64,000 bases of DNA from Propionibacteriaceae bacterium (GCA_027492545.1 JAPUEL010000025.1:22663-86662), one strand, 5' to 3'; shown: positions 55,107-63,693, counted from the first letter of the stretch. The notes: generated by a model from the letters alone, not told the origin. Translations and numbers: made by a program.

Positions 55107-56138
55107 ATGAGGCGCTGTCTAGCGTGTGGGAATCCGACGGCGGGGGACCTGTGCCCCGAGTGCCTGGCGCGGTTCGGTCCAGGCAGGCAGGGGAGTGCCG
55201 GCCCGACGGCGGATCCTGGCCCGCAGCCGCCGGTCGCCCCGCCCTACCCCGGTCCCCAGGCGCAGCCGTCGTCACACCCCCACCAGTCCACCCCTGCGCA
55301 GGGCCCGGGGTTCATGTATCGGCAGGATCTGCCGCAGCCGGCCGCCGACCAGCCCGGCTGGGCCTATCCGGCCTCCGCCATCCCTGGCACAGGGACCCCT
55401 GCCAGGACGGGCCGTGGCGCGACGATCGCCCTCGTCGTGGGTCTCGCCGTCGTGGTCCTGGCGGCGGGTGTTGGGCTGCTCATGTTGCTGCTCGGCGGCG
55501 GTGATCGGGAGTTGGCAGCGGATCCCGTCGCCGCGACACCGGCCCCCGCGTCCACGGTCTTCGTGACGGTGGCGCCCTCCGCCGAGCCGACGACGCCGGC
55601 ACCGTCGACCCCGTCCGCCAGCGCGGACGCCCCGAGCGTCGTGACCCAGTCAGCCGCCCAGCCCGCCCAGCCCGCCCAGCCCGCCGAGCCGACCCAGGCG
55701 GCCCCGCCCCCCGCCGCGCCCGTCAAGCCGCAGGTGTTCGAGCGTTACTACCCCCTCTTCCGCGGGGACCAGGGCTATGTGGTCCTGGCGCTGCAGGAGC
55801 TGCTCGCCTACCGCGGGATCCGGACGCTCGCCGACGGCGACTTCGGCCCCGCCACCGAGCGCTCCGTGCGCCAGTGGCAGGCGCAGGAGGGGCTTGAGGT
55901 CACCGGGGCGGTCGACGATACCACCTGGGACTCGCTCGTCCCCACGCTGAGCCAGGGCTCCCAGGGCGACGGGGTGGAGGTGCTGCAGCGACTGCTCGGC
56001 TACCGGGGTTACAGCGTGGTGGTCGACGGCGACTTCGGCCCCCAGACCGACGCCGTTGTCCGCGCGTTCCAGGCGGACCGCGGCATCCCCGTTGATGGCC
56101 TGGTCGGCCCGGTGACCTGGGCCACCCTGCTGGCCTAG
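55107..56138 (+). CDS. Membrane protein with zinc ribbon and two peptidoglycan-binding domains
   Basis: This is a 343-residue protein. A cytoplasmic zinc ribbon opens it (CLACGNPTAGDLCPEC, residues 4-19), followed by a Pro-rich linker. One membrane helix (about 106-130, IALVVGLAVVVLAAGVGLLM) and a Pro/Ala/Thr-rich extracellular linker with four PAQ-type repeats come next. Two tandem PGBD-like domains (about 215-275 and 285-343) follow, each with the DGDFGP motif and a VRQWQ or VRAFQ helix. It should anchor the membrane to the cell wall or sense it. GGGGGGCG precedes the ATG. Confidence 0.88.
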   Translation: MRRCLACGNPTAGDLCPECLARFGPGRQGSAGPTADPGPQPPVAPPYPGPQAQPSSHPHQSTPAQGPGFMYRQDLPQPAADQPGWAYPASAIPGTGTPARTGRGATIALVVGLAVVVLAAGVGLLMLLLGGGDRELAADPVAATPAPASTVFVTVAPSAEPTTPAPSTPSASADAPSVVTQSAAQPAQPAQPAEPTQAAPPPAAPVKPQVFERYYPLFRGDQGYVVLALQELLAYRGIRTLADGDFGPATERSVRQWQAQEGLEVTGAVDDTTWDSLVPTLSQGSQGDGVEVLQRLLGYRGYSVVVDGDFGPQTDAVVRAFQADRGIPVDGLVGPVTWATLLA

Positions 56139-56199
56139 GCCAACGTCCCTGTCGGCGCACTCCGCGGATCTCGCTCGCCGTGTCCTGGCGCTCCCCGAC

Positions 56200-56805
56200 T
56201 CACGTACCCACCTCGATGATCGTGATGCGGGATCCAATCAGGGACAGTGGCGCAGGCCGGCGGCCCGATCGGAAGCCGTTCACAGCGCCCGAGGCGGCGT
56301 CAGGAATCCACAGCATCGGTTCCGTGCTTGGCCGGGCGAACGACGCGTGTATACCGGCTAACCGGTCCTGGCTTCGTAGAGCGTCGAACATTTCTATGTC
56401 CCTGCGGTTGAGCGAGTCGGTTCTCGACTCAAGCACCGCGCGGCAGACACCTCTGCTGCGTAACTCGGCCACGAGCCGCTCCAGGCACTTGCGCCGGGCT
56501 CGCTCCGGCCGTCGCCCGTCATAGCGCGTGTTGACGACGACAAGCAGCGTCACATCCAAAGTCGAGACGGTCCGGGCGATCTGGACCTGCCGCGCCGCCG
56601 ACTCTGCGTGCCAGTGCAGGCGGGTTGCTGCCTTTGGGAGGAGTCGCATCATCGCCGTCCGGCTCTGGTCGGACTGCAGGGGGTCGGCGACCCCGGCCGC
56701 GAGGATGTACATGCCGTCGCACTTGCCCGGCCGGGGGTCTCGCATGGACTCGTCGATATATGCGCAAAGTTCGAGGTCCTTCATGCGTGCTGTCGTGGTT
56801 TCCAT
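56200..56805 (-). CDS. DUF3800-like hypothetical protein
   Basis: This is a 201-residue protein with the start AYIDESMRD, a conserved acidic segment near ESRTDSLNRRD and the late Asp in LWIPDAASGAVNGF. This layout resembles DUF3800, a family with an RNase H-like fold often found on accessory or mobile DNA. No function is established. The ATG at 56805 is used; another lies at 56784, and neither has a convincing ribosome-binding site. The frame runs on upstream to 57255 but there crosses the TetR promoter and start, so that part is not coding. The gene is convergent with the peptidoglycan-binding protein gene. Confidence 0.6.
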   Translation of the reverse strand: METTTARMKDLELCAYIDESMRDPRPGKCDGMYILAAGVADPLQSDQSRTAMMRLLPKAATRLHWHAESAARQVQIARTVSTLDVTLLVVVNTRYDGRRPERARRKCLERLVAELRSRGVCRAVLESRTDSLNRRDIEMFDALRSQDRLAGIHASFARPSTEPMLWIPDAASGAVNGFRSGRRPAPLSLIGSRITIIEVGT

Positions 56806-57109
56806 GCCTCTGAAGAACCCTGCGTCGAACGAGCTAGAGCGTGAGCGATCTTCAGTCAGTGCTGGTGGGTCATTCGACTTCGAGGAACCAATTCGATCCG
56901 CATGCCCGCGACCTGGTGGAACATCGCGCGCCGGGGGGGGAATCCATGTGGGGCGAACGGCTGGTCTGCTCAGGCCAGCGCGCGAACCACGTCGATCTAC
57001 CTGCGTTCCACCGACGGCAGGGTGGCTGAGCCGGAGGCTTGTGGGCAGACGACCTGTGTATACGAACGTTCTGATACAGTTGCTCCGTCGACGAGGACGA
57101 GGGGAAGCC
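56806..57109. other. Intergenic region upstream of the TetR gene
   Basis: This is about 300 bp without a credible gene. It contains a G-run near 56931-56940 and the candidate TetR operator at 57057-57078. Frames crossing it on either strand lack codon-usage support. Confidence 0.5.
57057..57078. promoter_or_regulatory. Candidate TetR operator
   Basis: This is a 22-bp near-perfect palindrome, with TGTAT/ATACA outer arms and GAACGTTC at the centre, interrupted only by one asymmetric dinucleotide on each side. It lies about 32 bp before the TetR start codon. Size, symmetry and position fit autoregulation of the TetR-GH2 unit. Confidence 0.65.
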
Positions 57110-57691
57110 ATGGAACGCAGCACGACGCGCCGGCACGACCCTGAGCGCCGCGAACGGATCATCGCCGCGACCCTCACCCTCATCGCCGAGCACGGGGTGG
57201 GAGGGGCTACGTACCGCACTGTTGCGGTGGCCGCGGACGTGCCCCTCGGCTCCATGACCTACCACTTCCCCTCCCGCGACGACCTGCTCTTCGCGGCCTT
57301 CGAGCGGTTCGCCGATGAGACCTTCTCCCCGCTGGACCGCGCCATGAGCATCGCCGACGGCGATCCCCGCGAAGCGCTCACCCAGTTGGTGATCCAAGAT
57401 GACGACGATCCGCGCACCAAGATCCTCCTTGCCGAGCTGTACGTGCTCGCCTTCCGCGAGCCCCGCTACGCGGACCTGATGCGCCAATGGATGGGCAGGT
57501 CCCGCGACGCGATCGCCCGCCGAATCGACGGCGTCAACCCGCGCGTCCTCGACGCCGTCCAGGAGGGACTCGGCCTCCAGCGCTGGCTCCTGCCGGATGA
57601 ACTGACCGACGACGACATCCGCCAGGTCTTCCACGCACTCATCCCCGTACCCCACACCCCGCCGTCGGCCCTGAGCAGGAGTAAGACATGA
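57110..57691 (+). CDS. TetR-family regulator coupled to the GH2 beta-galactosidase gene
   Basis: This 193-residue TetR-type repressor has the N-terminal helix-turn-helix RIIAATLTLIAEHGVGGATY followed by RTVAVAADVPLGSMTYHFPS, and a helical ligand domain. The ATG follows GAGGGGAAG by 3-4 nt. Its stop overlaps the ATG of the GH2 gene, so the two are translated together from a promoter that probably contains the 22-bp palindrome at 57057-57078. TetR control of a glycoside hydrolase is less common than LacI control; the ligand might be an aglycone or other small molecule (inferred). Confidence 0.9.
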   Translation: MERSTTRRHDPERRERIIAATLTLIAEHGVGGATYRTVAVAADVPLGSMTYHFPSRDDLLFAAFERFADETFSPLDRAMSIADGDPREALTQLVIQDDDDPRTKILLAELYVLAFREPRYADLMRQWMGRSRDAIARRIDGVNPRVLDAVQEGLGLQRWLLPDELTDDDIRQVFHALIPVPHTPPSALSRSKT

Positions 57692-60096
57692 ACGCGATCC
57701 CCTTCAACGACGGCTGGTCCTACCGCCTCCCGCTCGGACCGTTCGCCGCCGCCAACGGCGAGGGCGCCGAGCCCACCCCGGTCCGGCTCCCGCACGACGC
57801 CCTCCGCGACACCGATCGCACCCCGGATGCTCCCGGCAAGGGGGCAGGCGCGTACCACCAGCCGGCCGGCTTCACCTACCTCAGGGCCTTCCAGGTTCCG
57901 GAGGAGTGGCGAGGGAAGCTCGTGCGCCTTGAGATCCAGGGCGCGTACCGGCGGGCGCAGGTGTTCTGCAACGACGAGTTCGCCGGCAACCGGGCCGATG
58001 GCTACGCCCGCTTCTTCGTCGACCTCACCCCCTACCTCCGTTACGGCGAGGAGAACGCGCTGCGCATCGAGGTGCGCTCCGGCCAGGACTCGCGCTGGTA
58101 CTCCGGCGCGGGCCTCCACCGCGAGGTCCGGCTGCATGTCGACGAGCCCGTCCATGTGGTGCCCGACGGTGTGGCCGTCACCACCGTGCGCATCGAGGAC
58201 GACCAAGCGGTCGTCGACGTGGTCACCACGGTCGCCAATGCCGGCCTCACCACCCAGACGGTTTCCGTGGACACCACCCTGGCTGCGCCCGACGGCGGAG
58301 CGGTGGAGCGCGACGCCACCCCGTCGACCCTCGCCCCTGGCGAGACCGCCCTCGTCCGGCAGCGCTTCTACGTCCAGCAGCCGCGGCTGTGGGGCCCGGA
58401 GAGCCCGTCGCTCTACACCGCCACCGTCGACCTCGGACTCGGTGACCCGACGGTCGTGTCGTTCGGCATCCGCACCGTCACCGTCGACCCCCGCAAGGGC
58501 CTACGCATCAACGGCGAACCCGTGCTCCTCCGGGGTGCGTGCATCCACTCCGACAACGGCCCGCTCGGCGCCGCGGCCATCGGGCGGGCCGACGAGCGCC
58601 GCGTCGAGCTGCTCAAGGAGGCCGGCTTCAACGCCATCCGCACCGCCCACAACCCTGCCTCGCCCGCGATGCTCGACGCCTGCGACCGGCTTGGGATGCT
58701 GGTGATGGACGAGGCCTTCGACATGTGGACCCGCTTCAAGACGCCGTACGACTACGCCTCCGAGTTCCCGCAGTGGTGGGCCGCCGATCTGGAGGCGATG
58801 GTCGCCAAGGACCGCAACCATCCATCCGTGATCATGTACTCCATCGGCAACGAGATCGCCGAGGTAGGCACCCCGCACGGCGCCCGCTGGGCGCGTCGGA
58901 TGGCCGAGCTCGTCCGCGCGCTCGACCCCTCCCGCCTCGTCACCAACGGGATCAACCCGTTCCTCGCCGTGATCGACGAGGTGCCCGCGATCGCCGAGGA
59001 GTCGGGCGGCCTGAACGAGATGATGGCCGCCGAGGGTGGGCCGTTCGCCGTCGTGAGCGCGAGCGAGTCGGCCGGCAGGCGCACCGCCGAGTCGAGCGCC
59101 CCGCTGGACGTGCTCGGGCTCAACTACGCCGAGTCCCGCTATGCCATCGACCGGGAGCTGTTCCCGCACCGGGTGATCGTCGGGTCGGAGACCTTTCCGT
59201 CCCAGATCGGCAGGCTGTGGCCGATGGTCCGGGACTCGCCCAACGTGATCGGCGACTTCACCTGGACCGGCTGGGACTACCTCGGCGAGGTGGGCATCGG
59301 TGCGACGGCGTACGCCGAGGACCCCGGTGCGGTCGCCGGGTTGGAGCGTGAGTACCCGTACCTGACGGCGTGGTGCGGCGATCTCGACCTCACCGGCTGG
59401 CGACGCCCCGTCTCCTACTACCGCGAGATCGTCTTCGGCCTGCGCACCGAGCCCTATATCGCTGTCCAGCGGCCGGAGCATCACGGGCATATCGTCACCA
59501 TGCAGTCGCCGTGGGGATGGAGCGACTCGGTCTCGTCGTGGACGTGGCCGGGATTCGAGGGCAGGCCTGTGGTCGTCGAGGTGTACGCGGACGCCGACGA
59601 GGTGGCGCTGCTGCTCGACGGGGTGGAGGTGTCGCGGGCGACGGTGGGGGAGAAGCTCCCGATGATGGCCACCCTCGAGACCGCCTACCGGGCGGGGGAG
59701 CTCACCGCCGTCGCGTACCGGGGCGACGCAGAGGCGGGCCGCACCAGCCTCGCCACCGCGACGACGCCGGCCCGGCTGACCGCCGCCGCCGACCGCACCC
59801 GCCTGATCGCCGACGACGCCGACCTCGCCTTCGTGGCCGTCGAACTTCGCGATGACAACGGAGTTCTCGTCCTGACCGAGGACCGCGCGATCACCGTCGA
59901 GGTTCACGGGGCCGGCGTGCTGGCCGGGATGTGCAGCGCGAACCCCAAGACCGAGGAGCGTTTCGACTCCTCGACCTGGCAGACCTTCGACGGCCGGGCC
60001 CTCGCCGTCGTCCGACCCGCGGGGCAGGGCGAGATCTCCGTGAGGGTCTCCGCGGACGGCCTGGCGCCGGTGGTGCTCACGCTGACTGTGGGCTGA
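57688..60096 (+). CDS. GH2 beta-galactosidase-like hydrolase
   Basis: This 802-residue GH2 enzyme is of the DUF4982-containing type. The N-terminal sugar-binding fold (FNDGWSYRLPL; YLRAFQVPEEWRGKLV) and Ig-like domain are followed by the barrel, with acid/base Glu389 in GNEIAEVG and nucleophile Glu501 in VGSETFPSQ. C-terminal Ig-like domains are also present. No signal peptide is seen, so it is cytoplasmic. Beta-galactosidase is the most likely activity, although beta-glucuronidase-like or other GH2 specificities are possible. No transporter gene adjoins it. A long palindrome follows and probably terminates transcription. Confidence 0.87.
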   Translation: MNAIPFNDGWSYRLPLGPFAAANGEGAEPTPVRLPHDALRDTDRTPDAPGKGAGAYHQPAGFTYLRAFQVPEEWRGKLVRLEIQGAYRRAQVFCNDEFAGNRADGYARFFVDLTPYLRYGEENALRIEVRSGQDSRWYSGAGLHREVRLHVDEPVHVVPDGVAVTTVRIEDDQAVVDVVTTVANAGLTTQTVSVDTTLAAPDGGAVERDATPSTLAPGETALVRQRFYVQQPRLWGPESPSLYTATVDLGLGDPTVVSFGIRTVTVDPRKGLRINGEPVLLRGACIHSDNGPLGAAAIGRADERRVELLKEAGFNAIRTAHNPASPAMLDACDRLGMLVMDEAFDMWTRFKTPYDYASEFPQWWAADLEAMVAKDRNHPSVIMYSIGNEIAEVGTPHGARWARRMAELVRALDPSRLVTNGINPFLAVIDEVPAIAEESGGLNEMMAAEGGPFAVVSASESAGRRTAESSAPLDVLGLNYAESRYAIDRELFPHRVIVGSETFPSQIGRLWPMVRDSPNVIGDFTWTGWDYLGEVGIGATAYAEDPGAVAGLEREYPYLTAWCGDLDLTGWRRPVSYYREIVFGLRTEPYIAVQRPEHHGHIVTMQSPWGWSDSVSSWTWPGFEGRPVVVEVYADADEVALLLDGVEVSRATVGEKLPMMATLETAYRAGELTAVAYRGDAEAGRTSLATATTPARLTAAADRTRLIADDADLAFVAVELRDDNGVLVLTEDRAITVEVHGAGVLAGMCSANPKTEERFDSSTWQTFDGRALAVVRPAGQGEISVRVSADGLAPVVLTLTVG

Positions 60097-60128
60097 GCCG
60101 GCGCCCCGGCGCGGCAGGCTCGAACTGC

Positions 60129-60176
60129 CTCAGTGTCACGTCTGGGGTGGTACTCGACCCCGAACGTGACACTGAG
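60129..60176. terminator. Bidirectional palindromic terminator
   Basis: A perfect 13-bp stem (CTCAGTGTCACGT at 60129-60141 pairing with 60164-60176) encloses an inner GGGGT/ACCCC stem (60144-60148 and 60157-60161), so almost the whole 48 bp folds into one hairpin. It lies between convergent genes (GH2 and the nuclease-family gene) and would stop transcription from both. Its sequence also looks like a dispersed repeat. Confidence 0.7.
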
Positions 60177-60195
60177 TGGTCCTGCCCGGCCGGCC

Positions 60196-60690
60196 TCAGC
60201 CCTGGAAGTCCTCCGGGTCGACCTGGTCGAGGAACTCGCTGAACGCCGCGACCTCCGCCTCCTCGTCGGCGTCCCCCTCGCGCTCGTCGGGGACGCCCGC
60301 CTGCTCGAGCACCTCATCGGCCACCCAGATCACCGAGCCGGTCCGCAGCGACAACCCGATGGCATCCGACGGGCGGGCGTCGAGCACGCGCTCGCCGGCC
60401 GGGGTGCTGAGCCGGATCTCGGCGAAGAACGTGCCGTTCTCGAGCTTGGTGACCGCGATGCGCTCCACCTCCGCGTCGAGCGACTCGAGCATCGCGCGCA
60501 TGAGGTCCAGCGTCAGCGGACGGGGGGCCGGGTTGCCGTCGGCGCCGGCGAGGATCGCGGCGGCCTCGAGGCCCCCGATCCAGATGGGGAGCATGCTGCC
60601 CTGGCCCGGCTCCTCGTCCAGGGGCTTGAGGATCACCACCGGTTGTTGCTTCACGTCCAGGGCGAGCCCTGCGATGCGGACGGGGATCAT
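60196..60690 (-). CDS. Bifunctional nuclease (DUF151) family protein
   Basis: This 164-residue protein of the BFN/DUF151 family shows PVVILKPLDEE, LPIWIGGLEAAAI, the RPLTLDLM segment, FFAEIRLSTPAGERVLDARP and SDAIGLSLRTG, which together are diagnostic. Plant and bacterial members have been reported to have nuclease activity; the role in actinobacteria is unclear. The ATG at 60690 is chosen because GGGAGG lies 8 nt upstream, while the GTG at 60699 has no spacing to that site. An acidic C-terminal tail is usual. The gene stands alone on the minus strand. Confidence 0.92.
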   Translation of the reverse strand: MIPVRIAGLALDVKQQPVVILKPLDEEPGQGSMLPIWIGGLEAAAILAGADGNPAPRPLTLDLMRAMLESLDAEVERIAVTKLENGTFFAEIRLSTPAGERVLDARPSDAIGLSLRTGSVIWVADEVLEQAGVPDEREGDADEEAEVAAFSEFLDQVDPEDFQG

Positions 60691-60797
60691 ACGCTCCACC
60701 TCCCAGCGGGTCCCGGCCGGGGCGCCGGGCGTTCGTGGTCACTTCCCATCGTAGGCCGGATGCCCGGCAGCCGCGTCGCCCCGGGCGGGGCTGGGGG

Positions 60798-61661
60798 TCA
60801 GACGCAGGGGCGGAGGAGAGCGGCCGGGTCGTCGACCATCTGCTGCAGGATATGGGCCGAGCGCACCAGGTAGAAGCCGTCGGTGACCCGCTCGTCGACG
60901 GTGTAGACGACGTTCACGCGCCGCCGGGCGACGATGACGCCGCCAGCGTCGACCACGGGCTCGGGGCGGATGGTGCCGATCGAGACGAACACGCCTGCGG
61001 TGCCGCGTCGGTACAGGTGGTGGAACGGGGCCTCCGCGTGCAGCGAGCCCAGGTTGACCAGGTAGGCGCTGGCGTAGGTGGGGATGGCGTCCTGCAGGAC
61101 CCGCGGCAGCCGGTTGACCGAGTCCAGTGCCCAGGCGGTCTGGGCTATGGCGGCGAGCAGCGCGCCGGGGAGGCGGACCAGCCGCGACACCAGCACGTCG
61201 CTCTCGTTGCGCGTGTGGTTGCGCGCCCGTTCCAGCGCCGCGTCCACCTTGACGCGCACCTCGTCCACGGTCTCGCCGCCCGTGAAGCTGATGCGTGCCT
61301 GCACCTCGTCGGCCTCATCGGTGTAGGCCTTCTTGACGGTGAACGCGAAGGAGATGTCGCGGTGCTCGTAGGTGCGCCGCCCCGAGATGAACCTGTTGAG
61401 CTCGGGACGCTGGTGGAACAGCCGGGCCAGCGCCGCGAGCATGACGTGGAAGAAGCGGATCTGCTCGTCGGCCGGGCGCTCCAGATTGACCTCGTCCAGC
61501 CAGGCCATCAGCCGTTCGACCTCGAGGTGGTGGGGATAGAACACGGTGGCGTCGAGACGTGTGGGCATGAGGTGCGGCACCACGCGGCGCACGGAAGGGA
61601 GGTCGTCGACGAGGCGGCCGTCGCGTCGACCCTTGAAGGGGCGTGCCCCGGTGAAGATCAT
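60798..61661 (-). CDS. Orphan 2-oxoacid dehydrogenase E2-like acyltransferase domain protein
   Basis: This 287-residue protein consists only of a chloramphenicol acetyltransferase-like catalytic domain as in E2 subunits, with no lipoyl or peripheral-subunit-binding domain. Family features include the opening PHLMPTRLDATVFYPHHLEV, RPELNRFISGRRTYEHRDIS and SIGTIRPEPV. The catalytic motif, normally DHRVxDG, reads DERVTDG here, so the active-site His is Glu and classical acyl transfer is doubtful. GGAGAGGAAG precedes the ATG. No dehydrogenase E1 or E3 gene is nearby. Similar stand-alone proteins occur in actinobacteria; their function is unknown to me. Confidence 0.8.
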   Translation of the reverse strand: MIFTGARPFKGRRDGRLVDDLPSVRRVVPHLMPTRLDATVFYPHHLEVERLMAWLDEVNLERPADEQIRFFHVMLAALARLFHQRPELNRFISGRRTYEHRDISFAFTVKKAYTDEADEVQARISFTGGETVDEVRVKVDAALERARNHTRNESDVLVSRLVRLPGALLAAIAQTAWALDSVNRLPRVLQDAIPTYASAYLVNLGSLHAEAPFHHLYRRGTAGVFVSIGTIRPEPVVDAGGVIVARRRVNVVYTVDERVTDGFYLVRSAHILQQMVDDPAALLRPCV

Positions 61662-61710
61662 GGCTTCCTCTCCTGGCGTCGCGGCTTCGGGTGATCCGTC
61701 AACCCTAGGC

Positions 61711-62334
61711 TCAGGGCCCCGTCAATCTCGCGATGGGGCGAAACAGGTCCCCGCGCTGCCACACGGTGGCCACGAAGTAGCCGAGCAGCAGGCCGCCGAC
61801 GACGTCGATCGAGTAGTGCCCGTGGGCGAGGATGAGGCCGGCGATCATGACGCCCACCAACGACCACTGGAAGCGCCGGAGCCGGGGCCGGTCGTCGGGC
61901 ACCAGCAGGGCGAGCAGGGTGAGGAGGGCCGTGTGGCCGGAGGGGAACGTGCCGAACTGCTCCTGGGGGAAGACGAAGATCCCCTCCCCGTAGGCCGGCG
62001 CGAGCGGGGTCAGGGCGATCATGCCTGCCCTGAAGAGGTACAACAGCGCGATCGTCGCGCCGACGGCGGGCAGCCTCGACGGCGACGCGCGGAGGGTGGC
62101 CCACAGGAAGGCCCCCAGTCCGGCGACCAGCGCGACCACCGTGAGCCAGCGGGCCGGACCGAGGTAGGGGAGCAGCTCGAACAGCAGGTCGTCCGGGCGC
62201 GGCGCGTCCGCGAAGTACCGGACGATCGCCAGGTTGGCGAGCCACGTCGAGACGGCGGCCAGTGCGCCCAAGACCGCCGTGGTGGCCCAGGCCACCGCGA
62301 GGGACGGTGGCGTCCGTGCCGACGGTTCCTCCAT
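61711..62334 (-). CDS. PAP2-type membrane phosphatase-like protein
   Basis: This 207-residue integral membrane protein has five or six hydrophobic helices and the PAP2 motifs FPSGHTALLTL and HGHYSIDVVGG, with both catalytic His residues. The first PAP2 motif (KxxxxxxRP) is not visible, and the pattern is closest to the PAP2_C/sphingomyelin-synthase-like branch. A lipid phosphatase or phosphotransferase role is probable. The ATG at 62334 is used; a longer frame to 62391 would add 19 residues without clear support. Confidence 0.82.
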   Translation of the reverse strand: MEEPSARTPPSLAVAWATTAVLGALAAVSTWLANLAIVRYFADAPRPDDLLFELLPYLGPARWLTVVALVAGLGAFLWATLRASPSRLPAVGATIALLYLFRAGMIALTPLAPAYGEGIFVFPQEQFGTFPSGHTALLTLLALLVPDDRPRLRRFQWSLVGVMIAGLILAHGHYSIDVVGGLLLGYFVATVWQRGDLFRPIARLTGP

Positions 62335-62421
62335 GGCCCCAGTCTCGCCGAAGCTGCTCGCTCGCGCCGGCCGGATCGCCGGAACGCCCATCGGCGAGCC
62401 GGTGGCGTGCCGCGACCGGGC

Positions 62422-63471
62422 CTACCCGACGGGCGTCAGGACCGCGCTGGTGTCCCGGGTCATGACGGTGAACGGGGCGGCGATGAACCGGGGAGGGAGG
62501 TCCGGGTCTGTCGACGCGGCCTCGATCCGCTCGGCCAGCAGCTTGACGCTCAGCTTGGCGATCTCGGTGCGTCCGGGATTGACGCTCGACAGCGACGGCA
62601 TCGTGTATTGCGCCGCCTCGGTGTCGTCGAAGCCGATCACGGCCACGTCCCCCGGCACCGAGAGTCCGTTCCGCTTCAGGGCGTGGATGGCTCCGAACGC
62701 CAGCAGGTCGTTGAGCGCCACCACGCCGTCGAAGTGTGTCCCCCGCGACAGAAGCGTCTCCACCGCGTCGGAGCCCTTGTCGCGGTGCCACCGATCCTCA
62801 CCGACGATGAGCGCCTCGTCGACAGGGATGCCACGGGCGGCCAGCGCCTCCTTGTATCCGCGGAGGCGCAGGCCGGAGGCCCCCCTCAGCTCCTCCGGGC
62901 TGGCGCCGATGAGCGCGATGCGGCTCTTCCCCGCGGCGAGGAGGTGTTCGGTGGCGGCGCGGGCCGCCTCGACGTTGCTCATGGTGACGTGGTCCAGGCC
63001 CACGTCGAACACGGCCTCGCCGAGGAGCACCACCGGGAAGTCGACGTGGAACAGGCGCTGGTCTGCCTGGCCGAGCAACAACGGCGAGAAGATGACGCCG
63101 TCGACGCCGAGGGCCTGGGCGCCCTCCAGGATAGCGACCTCGGCATCCCGGTCGAAGTTCGTCTGTTGAATCAGCACCTTGAAGCCGTAGGACTTCGCCT
63201 CCTCCAGCACCAGGTCTGCGAGTTCGGCGAAATAGGGATTCTTCAGTTCGGGCAATGCGAGGCTGATCTGCCCGGTCTTTCCCTGACGCAGATTGCGGGC
63301 CGCGACATTGATCCGGTACCCCAACAGGTCCACGGCCTCCAGAACGCGCTTCCGGGTTTCCTCGGTGGCTTTCGGATGCCCATTGAGGACGTTGGAGACC
63401 GTCTTCGTCGAGACGCTGGCCAGGCGGGCGACATCCTGCATGGTGACCCGCCTGGCACCGGCAGCTTTCAT
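62422..63471 (-). CDS. LacI-family regulator divergent from the GH51 gene
   Basis: This 349-residue LacI/GalR repressor has the helix-turn-helix TMQDVARLASVSTKTVSNVL, hinge NVAARNLRQGKTG and sugar-binding domain (ISLALPELKNPYFAELADLV; GVIFSPLLLG; VAVIGFDDTEAAQYTMPSLS). The ATG at 63471 follows GAAGGG closely. A longer frame to 63633 crosses the promoter and operator and is rejected. It is divergent from an arabinofuranosidase gene, and two near-identical operators lie in the shared region, so an arabinose-containing ligand is likely (inferred). Confidence 0.92.
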   Translation of the reverse strand: MKAAGARRVTMQDVARLASVSTKTVSNVLNGHPKATEETRKRVLEAVDLLGYRINVAARNLRQGKTGQISLALPELKNPYFAELADLVLEEAKSYGFKVLIQQTNFDRDAEVAILEGAQALGVDGVIFSPLLLGQADQRLFHVDFPVVLLGEAVFDVGLDHVTMSNVEAARAATEHLLAAGKSRIALIGASPEELRGASGLRLRGYKEALAARGIPVDEALIVGEDRWHRDKGSDAVETLLSRGTHFDGVVALNDLLAFGAIHALKRNGLSVPGDVAVIGFDDTEAAQYTMPSLSSVNPGRTEIAKLSVKLLAERIEAASTDPDLPPRFIAAPFTVMTRDTSAVLTPVG

Positions 63472-63546
63472 TATCCCTTCAATCCTCCCGCGAGCAGTCC
63501 GCTGACGATGTGGCGCTGAGACGACGGCCTCTCGTCGTGCAAGCAA

Positions 63547-63597
63547 TTCATCGATGGACCATCGCGTCATGGTTGCATGAGTCAGGAGGCTCGTCAA
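63547..63597 (-). promoter_or_regulatory. Promoter and operator of the LacI gene
   Basis: On the minus strand, TTGACG (63597-63592), a 17-bp spacer and AACCAT (63574-63569) form a promoter. It runs straight into an operator-like sequence at 63547-63565 with the perfect core CGATG-GAC-CATCG (63552-63564) at the expected transcription start. This implies autoregulation. Confidence 0.6.
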
Positions 63598-63642
63598 GCA
63601 TCGATTCCGCAGCAGCAACGCAGCACACCGCAATCTCCTGGA

Positions 63643-63693
63643 TTGACGCGACTAAGGCCCTCTGACATTCTGAGTTCATCGATGCACCGTCGC
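63643..63693 (+). promoter_or_regulatory. Promoter and operator of the GH51 gene
   Basis: TTGACG (63643-63648), a 17-bp spacer and CATTCT (63666-63671) form a promoter. A 19-bp sequence at 63675-63693 matches the operator at 63547-63565 in 17 of 19 positions (core CGATG-CAC-CGTCG) and covers the expected start point, so the LacI protein would block initiation. Confidence 0.65.

Noticed and set aside
56806..57255. N-terminal extension of the DUF3800-like protein
   Set aside because: The extension runs through the TetR start region and operator, and its sequence is Arg/Pro-rich without structure, so the gene is taken to start at 56805.
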